Assembly (NCBI GenBank): GCA_964645715.1
Contig: CAZYAO010000004.1
Coordinates: 62,001 to 126,000 of the forward strand
DNA from: JAUMBM01 sp964645715
GTDB lineage: Bacteria > Bacteroidota > Bacteroidia > Chitinophagales > Saprospiraceae
Direction: 5' to 3'
Length of the DNA: 64,000 nucleotides
The stretch's first letter is position 1; every line of letters starts with the position of its first letter. Position numbers and translations under genes: made by a program. The notes under the pieces are model-generated. The model worked only from the letters and a program-made list of their open reading frames with translations, made no database searches and was not told the origin of the DNA. Of the stretch, positions 51,106 to 58,747 are shown in pieces.

Positions 51106-52494
51106 TTACGCCTTAAGCTCCGTATAGTACGTGAAATAGTACGGAATCGTCTCTATCCCTTTGTAAAAGTTGAAGATACCATAGTGTTCATTGGGCGAAT
51201 GCAGCGCATCGCTGTCCAGCCCAAAGCCCATGAGGACACTCTTTACGCCCAAAATCTCTTCAAACAACGCTACGATAGGAATACTCCCCCCTTCGCGCTT
51301 GGGGATGGGGTCCTTTCCAAAAGTAGCGGCCATGGCCATGTGAGCCGCTTTATACTCAGGCGTATCCGTAGGCGTCACTACCGGCTTGCCGCCGTGATGA
51401 GGATGCACAGCTACTTTGACCTCCGGCGGTGCTGCGGCCAGAAAGTAATTGGTGAAAAGCTCCGTGATTTTATCAGGATCCTGGTTGGGTACAAGCCGCA
51501 TGCTGATTTTGGCAAAAGCTTTGGCAGGCAGTACCGTCTTGGCGCCTTCACCGATATACCCTCCCCAGATACCATTAACATCCAGCGTTGGACGTATGCT
51601 GGTGCGCTCGAGCGTCGTATAGCCCTTTTCACCCCTGATTTCCTGTATGCCCAGACTGCGCTTGTACTCCTCCAGACTGAAAGGCGCTTTATTCATCTCC
51701 TCCCGCTCGGCATCACTCACCTCCTGTACATCATCGTAAAAACCCGGAATGGTGATATGCTTATGCTCGTCCATCATATTGGCAATCATCTCACAGAGAA
51801 CATTGATAGGATTGCCCACAGCGCCCCCGTACACCCCGGAATGCAGGTCGCGGTTGGAGCCTGTTACTTCCACCTCCAGATAACTCAGTCCCCGCAGCCC
51901 CGTAGTGATGCTGGGTGTATCGTTGGCGATGATACTCGTATCTGAGATCAGGATGACATCGCAGGCGAGGCGCTCCTTGTGGCTTTGCAGAAAATCGGCC
52001 AGGTGAGCAGACCCTACCTCTTCCTCCCCTTCGATCATAAATTTGACATTGCAAGGCAGCGCATCATTGGCCAGCATAGCCTCTACCGCCTTGATGTGCA
52101 TGAACACCTGCCCCTTGTCATCGCAGGAACCCCGGGCGAAAATTGCTCCGTCGGGATGAATATCCGTTTGCTTAATCGTTGGCTCAAAAGGAGGACTCTC
52201 CCAGAGTTCTATCGGATCAGGTGGCTGCACATCGTAGTGGCCATACACCATGATCGTTGGCTTAGCCGGGTCAATCATTTTCTCCCCATAGACAATTGGA
52301 TGGCCCGGTGTGGGCACAATCTCCACCTTGTCTATGCCAATGCTGGTCAGGTGTGCTGCTACCGCTTCCGCAGTGCGGCGAACATCGGCTGCGTAGGCAG
52401 GATCCGCACTAACCGAAGGAATTCTTAGCAAATCCAGCAACTCATTGAGGAAGCGGTCGCGATGCGCCGCTATGTATTGTTGAACCTGTTGCAT
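51106..52494 (-). CDS. M20 family dipeptidase/carboxypeptidase
   Basis: 462 residues from ATG 52494. ATG 52503 and longer starts are in frame, but AGGAAA lies about 10 nt before 52494. Metal and catalytic motifs: IMVYGHYDVQPPDPIELW (His, Asp), RGSCDDKGQVFMHIKAVEAM (Asp), MIEGEEEVGSAHLADFL (Glu pair), and ALHSPNEHYGIFNF (His near the C-terminus). A dimerisation lid domain is inserted (LRGLSYLEVEVTGSNRDLHSGVYGG). This is the cytosolic dipeptidase group of M20, with two zinc ions, cleaving dipeptides for amino-acid recycling. Confidence 0.93.
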   Translation of the reverse strand: MQQVQQYIAAHRDRFLNELLDLLRIPSVSADPAYAADVRRTAEAVAAHLTSIGIDKVEIVPTPGHPIVYGEKMIDPAKPTIMVYGHYDVQPPDPIELWESPPFEPTIKQTDIHPDGAIFARGSCDDKGQVFMHIKAVEAMLANDALPCNVKFMIEGEEEVGSAHLADFLQSHKERLACDVILISDTSIIANDTPSITTGLRGLSYLEVEVTGSNRDLHSGVYGGAVGNPINVLCEMIANMMDEHKHITIPGFYDDVQEVSDAEREEMNKAPFSLEEYKRSLGIQEIRGEKGYTTLERTSIRPTLDVNGIWGGYIGEGAKTVLPAKAFAKISMRLVPNQDPDKITELFTNYFLAAAPPEVKVAVHPHHGGKPVVTPTDTPEYKAAHMAMAATFGKDPIPKREGGSIPIVALFEEILGVKSVLMGFGLDSDALHSPNEHYGIFNFYKGIETIPYYFTYYTELKA

Positions 52495-52549
52495 ATTGAA
52501 CATTTTCCTGTAAAGATAACCCCCTCGGGCCAAATCCGCAAAAATGTGT

Positions 52550-52557
52550 TACTTTTA
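52550..52557 (+). promoter_or_regulatory. -7-like box of rmuC
   Basis: TACTTTTA, 32 nt before the ATG at 52590. It differs from the TAnnTTTG consensus only in the last base, like the box at 13725. Confidence 0.4.
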
Positions 52558-52589
52558 CCCAGCCAATAACCAAAATAATCTGCCCCATT

Positions 52590-53948
52590 ATGACGACCGC
52601 CGCCATACTAATTACGGCCTTGGCCTGCCTGCTGGCAGGCATTGTGGCTGGTTTTTTTTTCGGAAAAATATACCAGCAGGGGCGCCTGCAGGCAGACCTC
52701 CTGCCGCGGCAGGAGGTCGAGCGTGACTATGTGCCCAAAGCTACTTTTGCTGCCATCACAACCCAGGCGCAACAATATGAAAAGCGCTGGCAAGAGTCCC
52801 TCACCGCCGAACGGGACCTGGCAGCTCGCCTGGCCGAGTCCAATGCACACCTGCTGCATCTCGAAGAAAAGCTGAACAATCAGGAAGGAGAGATGAAAAG
52901 GCTGCAGGAACAGGCCCGCCTGACCTTCGAAAATCTTGCCAATCGACTGCTGGAAGAAAAAAGCGCCCGCTTTGCCAGTGCCAACAAAGAACAGATTGAT
53001 GGTCTGCTGCAGCCCATGAAGACGCAACTGGATAGTTTTAGTAAGCAGATTAAGGATATGTATATCGATGAAACCCGGGAGCGCAGCAGCCTCAAGGAGC
53101 AACTCGAGCAGCTACGGCTGCTCAACCAACAGCTGAGCACCGATGCCAACCAGCTGGCGCTGGCACTCAAGGGGAGTAGCAAAACGCAGGGTGACTGGGG
53201 AGAAATTCAGCTCGAGCGACTGCTTGAGAAAGCAGGCCTGCAAAACAATGTACACTACCGCACCCAATCTTCTTTCCGCAACGAAGACGGACGCCATAAG
53301 CGGCCGGATTTTATCATCCTGCTGCCCGACAACCGCCACCTGATCATCGACTGCAAAGTGTCACTCACCGACTACGACCGCTATAGCCAGGCGACCGACA
53401 ACCAAGAGCAGAGCAGGCATCTGAAAGCGCATATCGAGAGCTTGCGCAGACATATCAAGGACCTGAGCAACCAAAACTACCAGCAACTCTACCAGCTCAA
53501 TTCGCCCGACTACCTGCTGCTGTTTGTCCCTATCGAACCGGCTTACCAACTGGCCGTGCAACACGATGATAAACTTTTTGCAGATGCTTTTGACCAAAAT
53601 ATCGTGCTGGTGACTGCCTCTACCCTGCTGGCAACCATGCGCACGGTCTCCTATATCTGGAGACAGGAGAAACAGAAGCGCAGCGTGCAGGAAATTGCCC
53701 GCCAAAGCGGTAAGTTGTACGACAAATTTGTTGGCTTTACCAATGATCTGCTACAGATCGGGCAGCGGCTCGACCAGGCACAGTCGGGCTACCAGGAAGC
53801 TATGAAGAAACTAAAGGAAGGAAAAAAAGGCAGCACCCTCATCGATCAGGCCGAAAAACTCCGGCTGCTGGGGGCAGATGTCACTAAGACATTGCCGCCT
53901 TCGTTACTGGATACCGAGGAGGAAGAGGAAGAAGCAGACAATTCTTGA
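52590..53948 (+). CDS. rmuC: RmuC family DNA recombination protein
   Basis: 452 residues. An N-terminal membrane helix (ILITALACLLAGIVAGFFFG) leads into a long coiled coil (residues about 50-185) and a PD-(D/E)XK nuclease-like domain: KGSSKTQGDWGEIQLERLLEKAGL, RPDFIILLPDNRHLIIDCKVSLTDYDRY, YLLLFVPIEPAYQLAV and LVTASTLLATMRTVSYIWRQEKQ. All RmuC hallmarks are present. It limits inversion at short inverted repeats, which is notable in a genome this rich in palindromes. The last codons (ADNS-stop) lie in the arm of a 20-bp hairpin. Confidence 0.93.
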   Translation: MTTAAILITALACLLAGIVAGFFFGKIYQQGRLQADLLPRQEVERDYVPKATFAAITTQAQQYEKRWQESLTAERDLAARLAESNAHLLHLEEKLNNQEGEMKRLQEQARLTFENLANRLLEEKSARFASANKEQIDGLLQPMKTQLDSFSKQIKDMYIDETRERSSLKEQLEQLRLLNQQLSTDANQLALALKGSSKTQGDWGEIQLERLLEKAGLQNNVHYRTQSSFRNEDGRHKRPDFIILLPDNRHLIIDCKVSLTDYDRYSQATDNQEQSRHLKAHIESLRRHIKDLSNQNYQQLYQLNSPDYLLLFVPIEPAYQLAVQHDDKLFADAFDQNIVLVTASTLLATMRTVSYIWRQEKQKRSVQEIARQSGKLYDKFVGFTNDLLQIGQRLDQAQSGYQEAMKKLKEGKKGSTLIDQAEKLRLLGADVTKTLPPSLLDTEEEEEEADNS

Positions 53949-54022
53949 TTGTTAAAACAATCAAGAATTGTCTGCCTGTTTGTTGTTTTTTTTCGCTGCG
54001 ACAGCAGCGAAAAAAACAACAA
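53934..54022. repeat. Palindromes B and C between convergent genes
   Basis: B: 53934-53975, a perfect 20-bp stem GCAGACAATTCTTGATTGTT with loop AA. Its left arm contains the last codons and the TGA stop of rmuC. C: 53980-54022, TTGTTG plus a T-run and CGCTGC, loop GACA, and its complement. Together they terminate rmuC and the convergent 463-residue gene. Confidence 0.85.
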
Positions 54023-54026
54023 GGGA

Positions 54027-55418
54027 TTACTCCTCTGCTTTGCGCTTACGACGAGTCTTAAACAACTCCACCACTTCCTTCTCCTCGAGGAAATCGAGAT
54101 CGAGAAAAGAAGAAGAAACAAACCGCTTGATATCCTGATAGTCCCTGCCGCGCTTATCCGTATAGTATGCCAGCAGCTTGCGGACATAATTCATCGACAG
54201 ATCTTCGATGTCCTGATTGAACTGCTGGTTGCCAAACAGCGCAATGTAGAGTGAAAAGACTTTGCTGATCTCAAAGAATTCGGGATAATCACGCTCTTCC
54301 AGGTTGTTGATGAAACGCGCGAAGTAGCGATAAATAGTGCGACGTATACCCTCGTTAAAGCGCGACAGACCATCGTGTTGGTTGCAGGTATCGCGAATCG
54401 CCTCCTGTACTTCGGGCAACAAATACCCCTTGTCGTGGATGAGATCAACCAGCTTGAAATATTCGCTCAGCTGATTGTCCAGTCTTTTATCTACAATAGC
54501 AGACATGCGCCTGTCTTCCGCAGGTCTGATATCCACACCCTTGGCTGACAAATCCAGCAAGAAAGACAACACCTTATCGTCAGCTTCAAAGATAGAAGAC
54601 ACCTGGTCGTTGAAGACCGCCGCCAGATTCTGGTGGCTGGCGTCAGGTATATCAAAGAAAGCAGCATAAATTGTCAGAAGGTAAAGGAACTCGTCCTCCC
54701 CGTACAGCTCATCGTTGGCCAACAGTTCGTCCATCGGCTGTACAAGGCTTTGGTTGAAGCTGGGATGGTGCACTACCCGATGCACCAGAAAGTCGCGAAG
54801 GGTATTGTAGTACACCTTGAGTTCTGCAGCCGTCGTCGGGAAAATAGCCGTTTGGAAAACTTCATTCCTAAACTGACGTGCATAGCGCTCGTAACCAACA
54901 CCGCGCTCCGTTTCATGGCGATAGCGCTCAATTTTTTGGCTTTGCAGATAGTGCCGAATGCGCTTATTCTCGATTTGGTTGAACAGGTTGGTCACCCAGA
55001 TATCACTGCTCAGTGCGAGTCCCATCTGCACCGACTGCCCTACCCTTTTCTTCAGGATGTCAAAATTGGTAGACTGGCAGAGCGCCATCAGGATTTCTTT
55101 GAAATGCTCCTGTGGCCGTACGTACTTGTAGTGCTTATCAATTTCACCCCGAAGAACAGCATGCCCCAGAATACGAGGCAAAAACAGTCCTTCGAAAGCC
55201 GGATCTAACAGAATCAGCTCAAATGCCAGCAATTGCAACGGATGATGAATGGCAACCGTCTCATAGACTGAGGCAATCCGGGGCTCATAAGCATCCTTTA
55301 GCTGGTTATACAGCTCTTCTTCTTCCTCTTCCAGATACTGTTGCAACAGCTCACTATCCTGAATTTCAGCAGCTAAAACTTCTAGCTGCTCAATGTATTC
55401 GCTATTTAATTCGTACAT
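54027..55418 (-). CDS. Conserved-looking cytosolic protein of unknown function (463 aa)
   Basis: 463 residues, mostly helical, no signal peptide or membrane helix. Notable features: an acidic stretch near residue 30 (LEEEEEELYNQL), HHPLQLLAFELILLDPAFEGLFLPRILGHAVLRGEID, YKYVRPQEHFKEILMALCQSTNFDIL, many charged helices, and a basic tail (LFKTRRKRKAEE). I recognise no domain. The gene is well formed, has a -7 box (55494-55501, minus strand) and a strong hairpin in its leader. It stands alone, so context gives no clue. Confidence 0.75.
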   Translation of the reverse strand: MYELNSEYIEQLEVLAAEIQDSELLQQYLEEEEEELYNQLKDAYEPRIASVYETVAIHHPLQLLAFELILLDPAFEGLFLPRILGHAVLRGEIDKHYKYVRPQEHFKEILMALCQSTNFDILKKRVGQSVQMGLALSSDIWVTNLFNQIENKRIRHYLQSQKIERYRHETERGVGYERYARQFRNEVFQTAIFPTTAAELKVYYNTLRDFLVHRVVHHPSFNQSLVQPMDELLANDELYGEDEFLYLLTIYAAFFDIPDASHQNLAAVFNDQVSSIFEADDKVLSFLLDLSAKGVDIRPAEDRRMSAIVDKRLDNQLSEYFKLVDLIHDKGYLLPEVQEAIRDTCNQHDGLSRFNEGIRRTIYRYFARFINNLEERDYPEFFEISKVFSLYIALFGNQQFNQDIEDLSMNYVRKLLAYYTDKRGRDYQDIKRFVSSSFLDLDFLEEKEVVELFKTRRKRKAEE

Positions 55419-55440
55419 AAGACATGCCTATTTGAACAAA

Positions 55441-55476
55441 GAACCTGGCAGTGCCAATAGAGGCACTGCCAGGTTC
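55441..55476. promoter_or_regulatory. Leader hairpin upstream of the 463-residue gene
   Basis: A perfect 15-bp stem GAACCTGGCAGTGCC with a six-base loop. It lies between the -7 box TACTTTTG (55494-55501, minus strand) and the ATG at 55418, so it would form in the 5' leader of that mRNA, 23 nt before the start codon. No U-tract follows in either direction, so it is not a simple terminator. A protein-binding or translation-control site is possible. Confidence 0.6.
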
Positions 55477-55493
55477 TGAAACCATAATTTCTA

Positions 55494-55501
55494 CAAAAGT
55501 A
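55494..55501 (-). promoter_or_regulatory. -7 box of the 463-residue gene
   Basis: Plus-strand CAAAAGTA reads TACTTTTG on the minus strand, 75 nt before the ATG at 55418. Confidence 0.55.
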
Positions 55502-55564
55502 AGGCATTTTCATCATAATTGCTTCTGTTGCTGCTTTTATTTTTACAGCCTTTCACAGCTTATC

Positions 55565-56542
55565 TCACCACTCATCCAGCAGCTGTCTAAGTTCCGTGGC
55601 CAGTAGCTCGATTTCTGCACTACCCCGCTGGGTATACACTAGATCACGCAGCCGCACAAAAGACCAGTTTAAGACCCGCGTCTGAGGATGGTGCGTAAAA
55701 ATCAGCACGGAATCGGGCTGCATATTGGTCACGTAGTCAGGCACATAGGCCTTGTCAAGGCTGTTATTGATACCCGAACCCAGCAACCAGATCCCCTCCG
55801 CGCTCCGGTGAGCGAATGTCTTGGCATTCATACCAAAATCACCACCTACGCAAACCACCTGAATGCCGCGATTTTGCACCGACACCAACCAAGGGTACAC
55901 CTTGTCCGTTACATTTACCTCTTGTGGTGGGCAGCCCGTGCGCACGGGGATGGCATTGACGTTGAAAAGGCGCATTGTATCCCCTTTGCTATTGACTTTT
56001 AACTCATTGAAAAGGGCATGGTGATGCAATACCACCAAATGAGAAGCTGCCCGCAGGCTGTCGCACAGCTGTTGGATCAGCCCCAGCTGCGCTTCACGCT
56101 CTTCACAGGCTTCCACTGGCTGCTTCCATGGGTTATGCCACATTAGCTGGGTATTGAGCACCAACACACATACCCCCTCCAGCCAGTAAGTATAATACAG
56201 TGGCCTGCCAGTGGCCGTATTTATGCGGTCGGTATGACCATACATCACATCATGATTGCCCACCGCCCAAAAAGTTGCCGGATTTTTCAGGCCGATTAGT
56301 GAATCGAGATAGACGAGCGTTGATGCCCGGGCCGTCGTCTGGCTACACACATCTCCCCCTAGCCACACCCCATCGAACCGCTGAAAATCAATAAGCTCCA
56401 GCCTTGGATCCAACTTGTCGGGGCGTCGCCAGTCATAGGGATGTCCTAAAAAAAGATAAGTCCTGCCACTCCCTCCAGTCACCGGCAGCAGGCACGCTAG
56501 CCCTAAAGCGGCAAAACAGACAAATAAACTGAGCAATCGCAT
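55565..56542 (-). CDS. Exported metallophosphoesterase-like protein
   Basis: 325 residues. N-terminal hydrophobic signal (LLSLFVCFAALGLACLLPV). The calcineurin-like phosphoesterase pattern is visible in pieces: FDGVWLGGDVCSQTT (GD), FWAVGNHDVMYGHTDR (GNHD), LVVLHHHALFNELK (H) and VQVVCVGGDFGMNAKTF, where families usually have GHxH but this protein has GGDFG. The first box (DxH) is not obvious; the early segment reads YLFLGHPYDW. With two altered metal boxes the activity is uncertain. It is monocistronic. Confidence 0.78.
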   Translation of the reverse strand: MRLLSLFVCFAALGLACLLPVTGGSGRTYLFLGHPYDWRRPDKLDPRLELIDFQRFDGVWLGGDVCSQTTARASTLVYLDSLIGLKNPATFWAVGNHDVMYGHTDRINTATGRPLYYTYWLEGVCVLVLNTQLMWHNPWKQPVEACEEREAQLGLIQQLCDSLRAASHLVVLHHHALFNELKVNSKGDTMRLFNVNAIPVRTGCPPQEVNVTDKVYPWLVSVQNRGIQVVCVGGDFGMNAKTFAHRSAEGIWLLGSGINNSLDKAYVPDYVTNMQPDSVLIFTHHPQTRVLNWSFVRLRDLVYTQRGSAEIELLATELRQLLDEW

Positions 56543-56699
56543 GAAAAAAACCTTTGGATATTGAACACAATGATAGACCAGCTGTTAGTACCACAACTCA
56601 TGACTGAGGAAAGTTATTTCATCCGAACAGTTTATTGTTGTGTACTTGTCTGGCTTTTGTTGTGTGAAAATGTTTTTTGTTTGTTTATAGTTTAGTACC

Positions 56700-56729
56700 G
56701 GCGTTCTGGTCTCAGGACGCCTTTTTTTT
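56700..56729 (+). terminator. Orphan intrinsic terminator upstream of the DUF4956 gene
   Basis: Stem GGCGTTCTG/CAGGACGCC (one wobble), loop GTCT, then T8: a textbook plus-strand terminator. No plus-strand gene ends here; the nearest upstream gene is divergent. It either closes a short transcript starting near a TATTGTTG box (56633-56640) or acts as an attenuator for the gene at 56808. Confidence 0.7.
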
Positions 56730-56807
56730 GCTTACGGCCAAATGCCTAAGCCGGCGAGTGCAGCTGAGTCTTCAAAATATTGTATTTTCGCGTCTCAATC
56801 AGCTGCT

Positions 56808-57503
56808 ATGGATTTTATGCAAGCCCTGCAGGAGCGCTACATACAGGAATTTTCCAACAATGTGCCGCTGGGCGAATTTCTGCTCAATATAGGCGTAGCC
56901 GCGCTGCTGGCAGCGCTCATCCGGCTCTTTTATATACAGTATGGACATGCACTTTCCAACCGCCGCCGCTTCAGTGCCAACTTTTTACCCCTTACGCTGA
57001 GTACCCTGCTGGTAATCATGATTGTAAAATCGAGCATTGCCCTGTCGCTGGGGTTGGTCGGCGCCCTGTCCATTGTGCGCTTCCGGGCCGCCATCAAAGA
57101 CCCCGAGGAGTTGGTATTTCTATTTATGAGTATCGGCATTGGCCTGGCCTGCGGCGCTGGTCAGCCCTTGCTGGCGGTGGTAGCGCTGGTGGTCATCCTG
57201 GCAGTCATGTGGATCGGCCGTCGGTTTAGCCGCAGCGCTGATGTCAACACCGAGTCTGGCAGGCTTTTTATCAATATCACCACTGATTTGCGGGATCTTA
57301 CGCTCGTCAGCAATACGGTGACGCAACATTTGTCATCCGTAGAACTTCGCCGCATGGATACGCCTGCTACCGGCGGGCTTGATCTGACCTACATCGGTCG
57401 GGCTGCTGACCTACAGCAACTTAGCAAGCTGACAGCGGCGGTAACGGCACTTTCACCGACAACGCGACTGTCGGTAATCGATCAGCCTGATTTGATTATG
57501 TGA
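56808..57503 (+). CDS. DUF4956 membrane protein
   Basis: 231 residues from ATG 56808; an upstream frame extends to 56742, but a TATTTTCG -7-like box (56783-56790) sits just before the chosen start. Three or four hydrophobic segments (LLNIGVAALLAALIRLFYI, FLPLTLSTLLVIMIVKSSIALSLGLVGALSIVRFR, LFMSIGIGLACGAGQPLLAVVALVVILAVMWIG), then a soluble C-terminal domain (RLFINITTDLRDLTLVSNTV). The conserved GALSIVRFRAAIKDPEEL is the DUF4956 signature. Such proteins often accompany VTC-type polyphosphate polymerases, none of which is near here. Function unproven. Confidence 0.88.
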   Translation: MDFMQALQERYIQEFSNNVPLGEFLLNIGVAALLAALIRLFYIQYGHALSNRRRFSANFLPLTLSTLLVIMIVKSSIALSLGLVGALSIVRFRAAIKDPEELVFLFMSIGIGLACGAGQPLLAVVALVVILAVMWIGRRFSRSADVNTESGRLFINITTDLRDLTLVSNTVTQHLSSVELRRMDTPATGGLDLTYIGRAADLQQLSKLTAAVTALSPTTRLSVIDQPDLIM

Positions 57504-57546
57504 TACCTATTTTTTTAGCTGCCAAAAGCAACTGAAAAAACAATAC

Positions 57547-57593
57547 AGGTATATTTTCTGATTTTTCTGTGAAAAATCAGAAAATATATACCT
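57547..57593. terminator. Type B palindrome, convergent terminator
   Basis: Arms AGGTATATTTTCTGATTTTTC and its complement with a two-base bulge, loop TGT. Inner part TGATTTTT/AAAAATCA as in other B elements. It overlaps the TAG stop of the Rieske gene (57592-57594). A weaker hairpin (TTTTTTAGCTGC/GCAACTGAAAAAA) precedes it at about 57510-57540. Confidence 0.8.
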
Positions 57594-58671
57594 ATAAAAG
57601 CCCGTCCAGCAGCACATGGAAGTGGTGCACGGCTGTCTCCTGCCTCACTGAATACCGCCCGCGCTCGTAATAACGGGACTGTACCCCCTCCTGCACACTT
57701 TCTACCACAGCCTCATCCTCCATTTCCGTCAGGTCGAGTTGGTTTCTTGCGCGGTCGAGTTCATTGCCGGGATAGTAGTACGTTCGGAAGCGCACCCGCG
57801 TCTGGTTGAGTCCCAGTGGCTCCACCACATTGAGCGACAAGCCCCAGGGATAAAAATTGAGCATCAGATTGGGAAAAAGCCAGTAGTAATAAGCATATAT
57901 ACGCTTGCCGTGATCCTGTGCCTGTGGAGGAATGTCAAAACAAGGCTCACCCTCCTTAGCCAGCCCCAGTTGCAGACTGCCGTAGGGAAAAAGTTCGTAG
58001 CTGTACTGTTCAAAAGCAATTGCCTGGTTCAGCGCGGGGTGCACAAACGGTATATGAAAACCCTCGAGATAATTATCGCAGTAGAGAGCCCAATGTGCAT
58101 TAACGTAATAATCTTTAGAATCCTCTTCACTGAACACCAGCGAATCCAGCGGCAGCCAGCCCAGTCGCTCCCGGATGGGCGCTGTCATCTCCGACAGGCT
58201 GGCCAAAGGATCAAGCGACACAAACAGCAGCCCCAGCCATTCGGCAAAAGGAATTTGCGCGAGGTGGTCGGCTGGCCCGGGAAAATTTTCCACGCCTTCA
58301 AATTCGGGCATACTCTTAAAGCTACCATCAAGCCGGAAGCAGCGGCCGTGATAGCCGCAGCGCAGTACCCTGCCCTTAGCCGGTTTTTCAACGATCAACT
58401 TAGCGCGGTGAGTGCACACATTGGACAAGCAGTGCAATGCACCCGCTTCTGTGCGGGTAAAAAGCAAGGGCTCGTCCAGCACTCCCGGCAGCAGCGTGAA
58501 AGGCAGTTGCGACAGCGGCTCCTCCACAGCCGATCCCTCAGCCACCCATTGCCATGTACGGGCAAACACTTTCTCTGCCGTCTCTGCAAAGAGGCCGGCA
58601 TCTTTGTAAAAAAGCGCCGGCAAGCTGCGCGCGCGGCCAATATTGGCATCGATGCTAAAGCGTGATGGCAT
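57592..58671 (-). CDS. Rieske aromatic-ring-hydroxylating oxygenase alpha subunit-like
   Basis: 359 residues from ATG 58671; the longer frame starts at a TTG inside the upstream palindrome. Rieske [2Fe-2S] site: CTHRAKLIVEKPAKGRVLRCGYHGRCF (CxH...CxxH). Mononuclear iron site: DNYLEGFHIPFVHPAL (two His), with an acidic third ligand later. The family covers choline monooxygenase, carnitine oxygenase and related demethylating or hydroxylating enzymes; the reductase partner is not adjacent. It is next to P5C dehydrogenase on the same strand but separated by a perfect palindrome, so coupling to proline metabolism is only a possibility. Confidence 0.9.
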   Translation of the reverse strand: MPSRFSIDANIGRARSLPALFYKDAGLFAETAEKVFARTWQWVAEGSAVEEPLSQLPFTLLPGVLDEPLLFTRTEAGALHCLSNVCTHRAKLIVEKPAKGRVLRCGYHGRCFRLDGSFKSMPEFEGVENFPGPADHLAQIPFAEWLGLLFVSLDPLASLSEMTAPIRERLGWLPLDSLVFSEEDSKDYYVNAHWALYCDNYLEGFHIPFVHPALNQAIAFEQYSYELFPYGSLQLGLAKEGEPCFDIPPQAQDHGKRIYAYYYWLFPNLMLNFYPWGLSLNVVEPLGLNQTRVRFRTYYYPGNELDRARNQLDLTEMEDEAVVESVQEGVQSRYYERGRYSVRQETAVHHFHVLLDGLL

Positions 58672-58696
58672 GGCTGTTTTTTTCAAAAATCAACAT

Positions 58697-58736
58697 AAAA
58701 GATTCCTTGGCGGCTGCAGCCGCCAAGGAATCTTTT
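58697..58736. repeat. Perfect 40-nt type A palindrome
   Basis: AAAAGATTCCTTGGCGGCTG followed immediately by its exact complement; core GGCGGCTGCAGCCGCC. It lies between two minus-strand genes (P5C dehydrogenase and Rieske). No mismatch in 20 bp. Confidence 0.9.
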
Positions 58737-58747
58737 GATACAATCGC

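Noticed and set aside
57739..58665. A 308-codon plus-strand open frame opposite the Rieske gene
   Set aside because: Antisense shadow; the minus-strand gene carries the Rieske and iron motifs.
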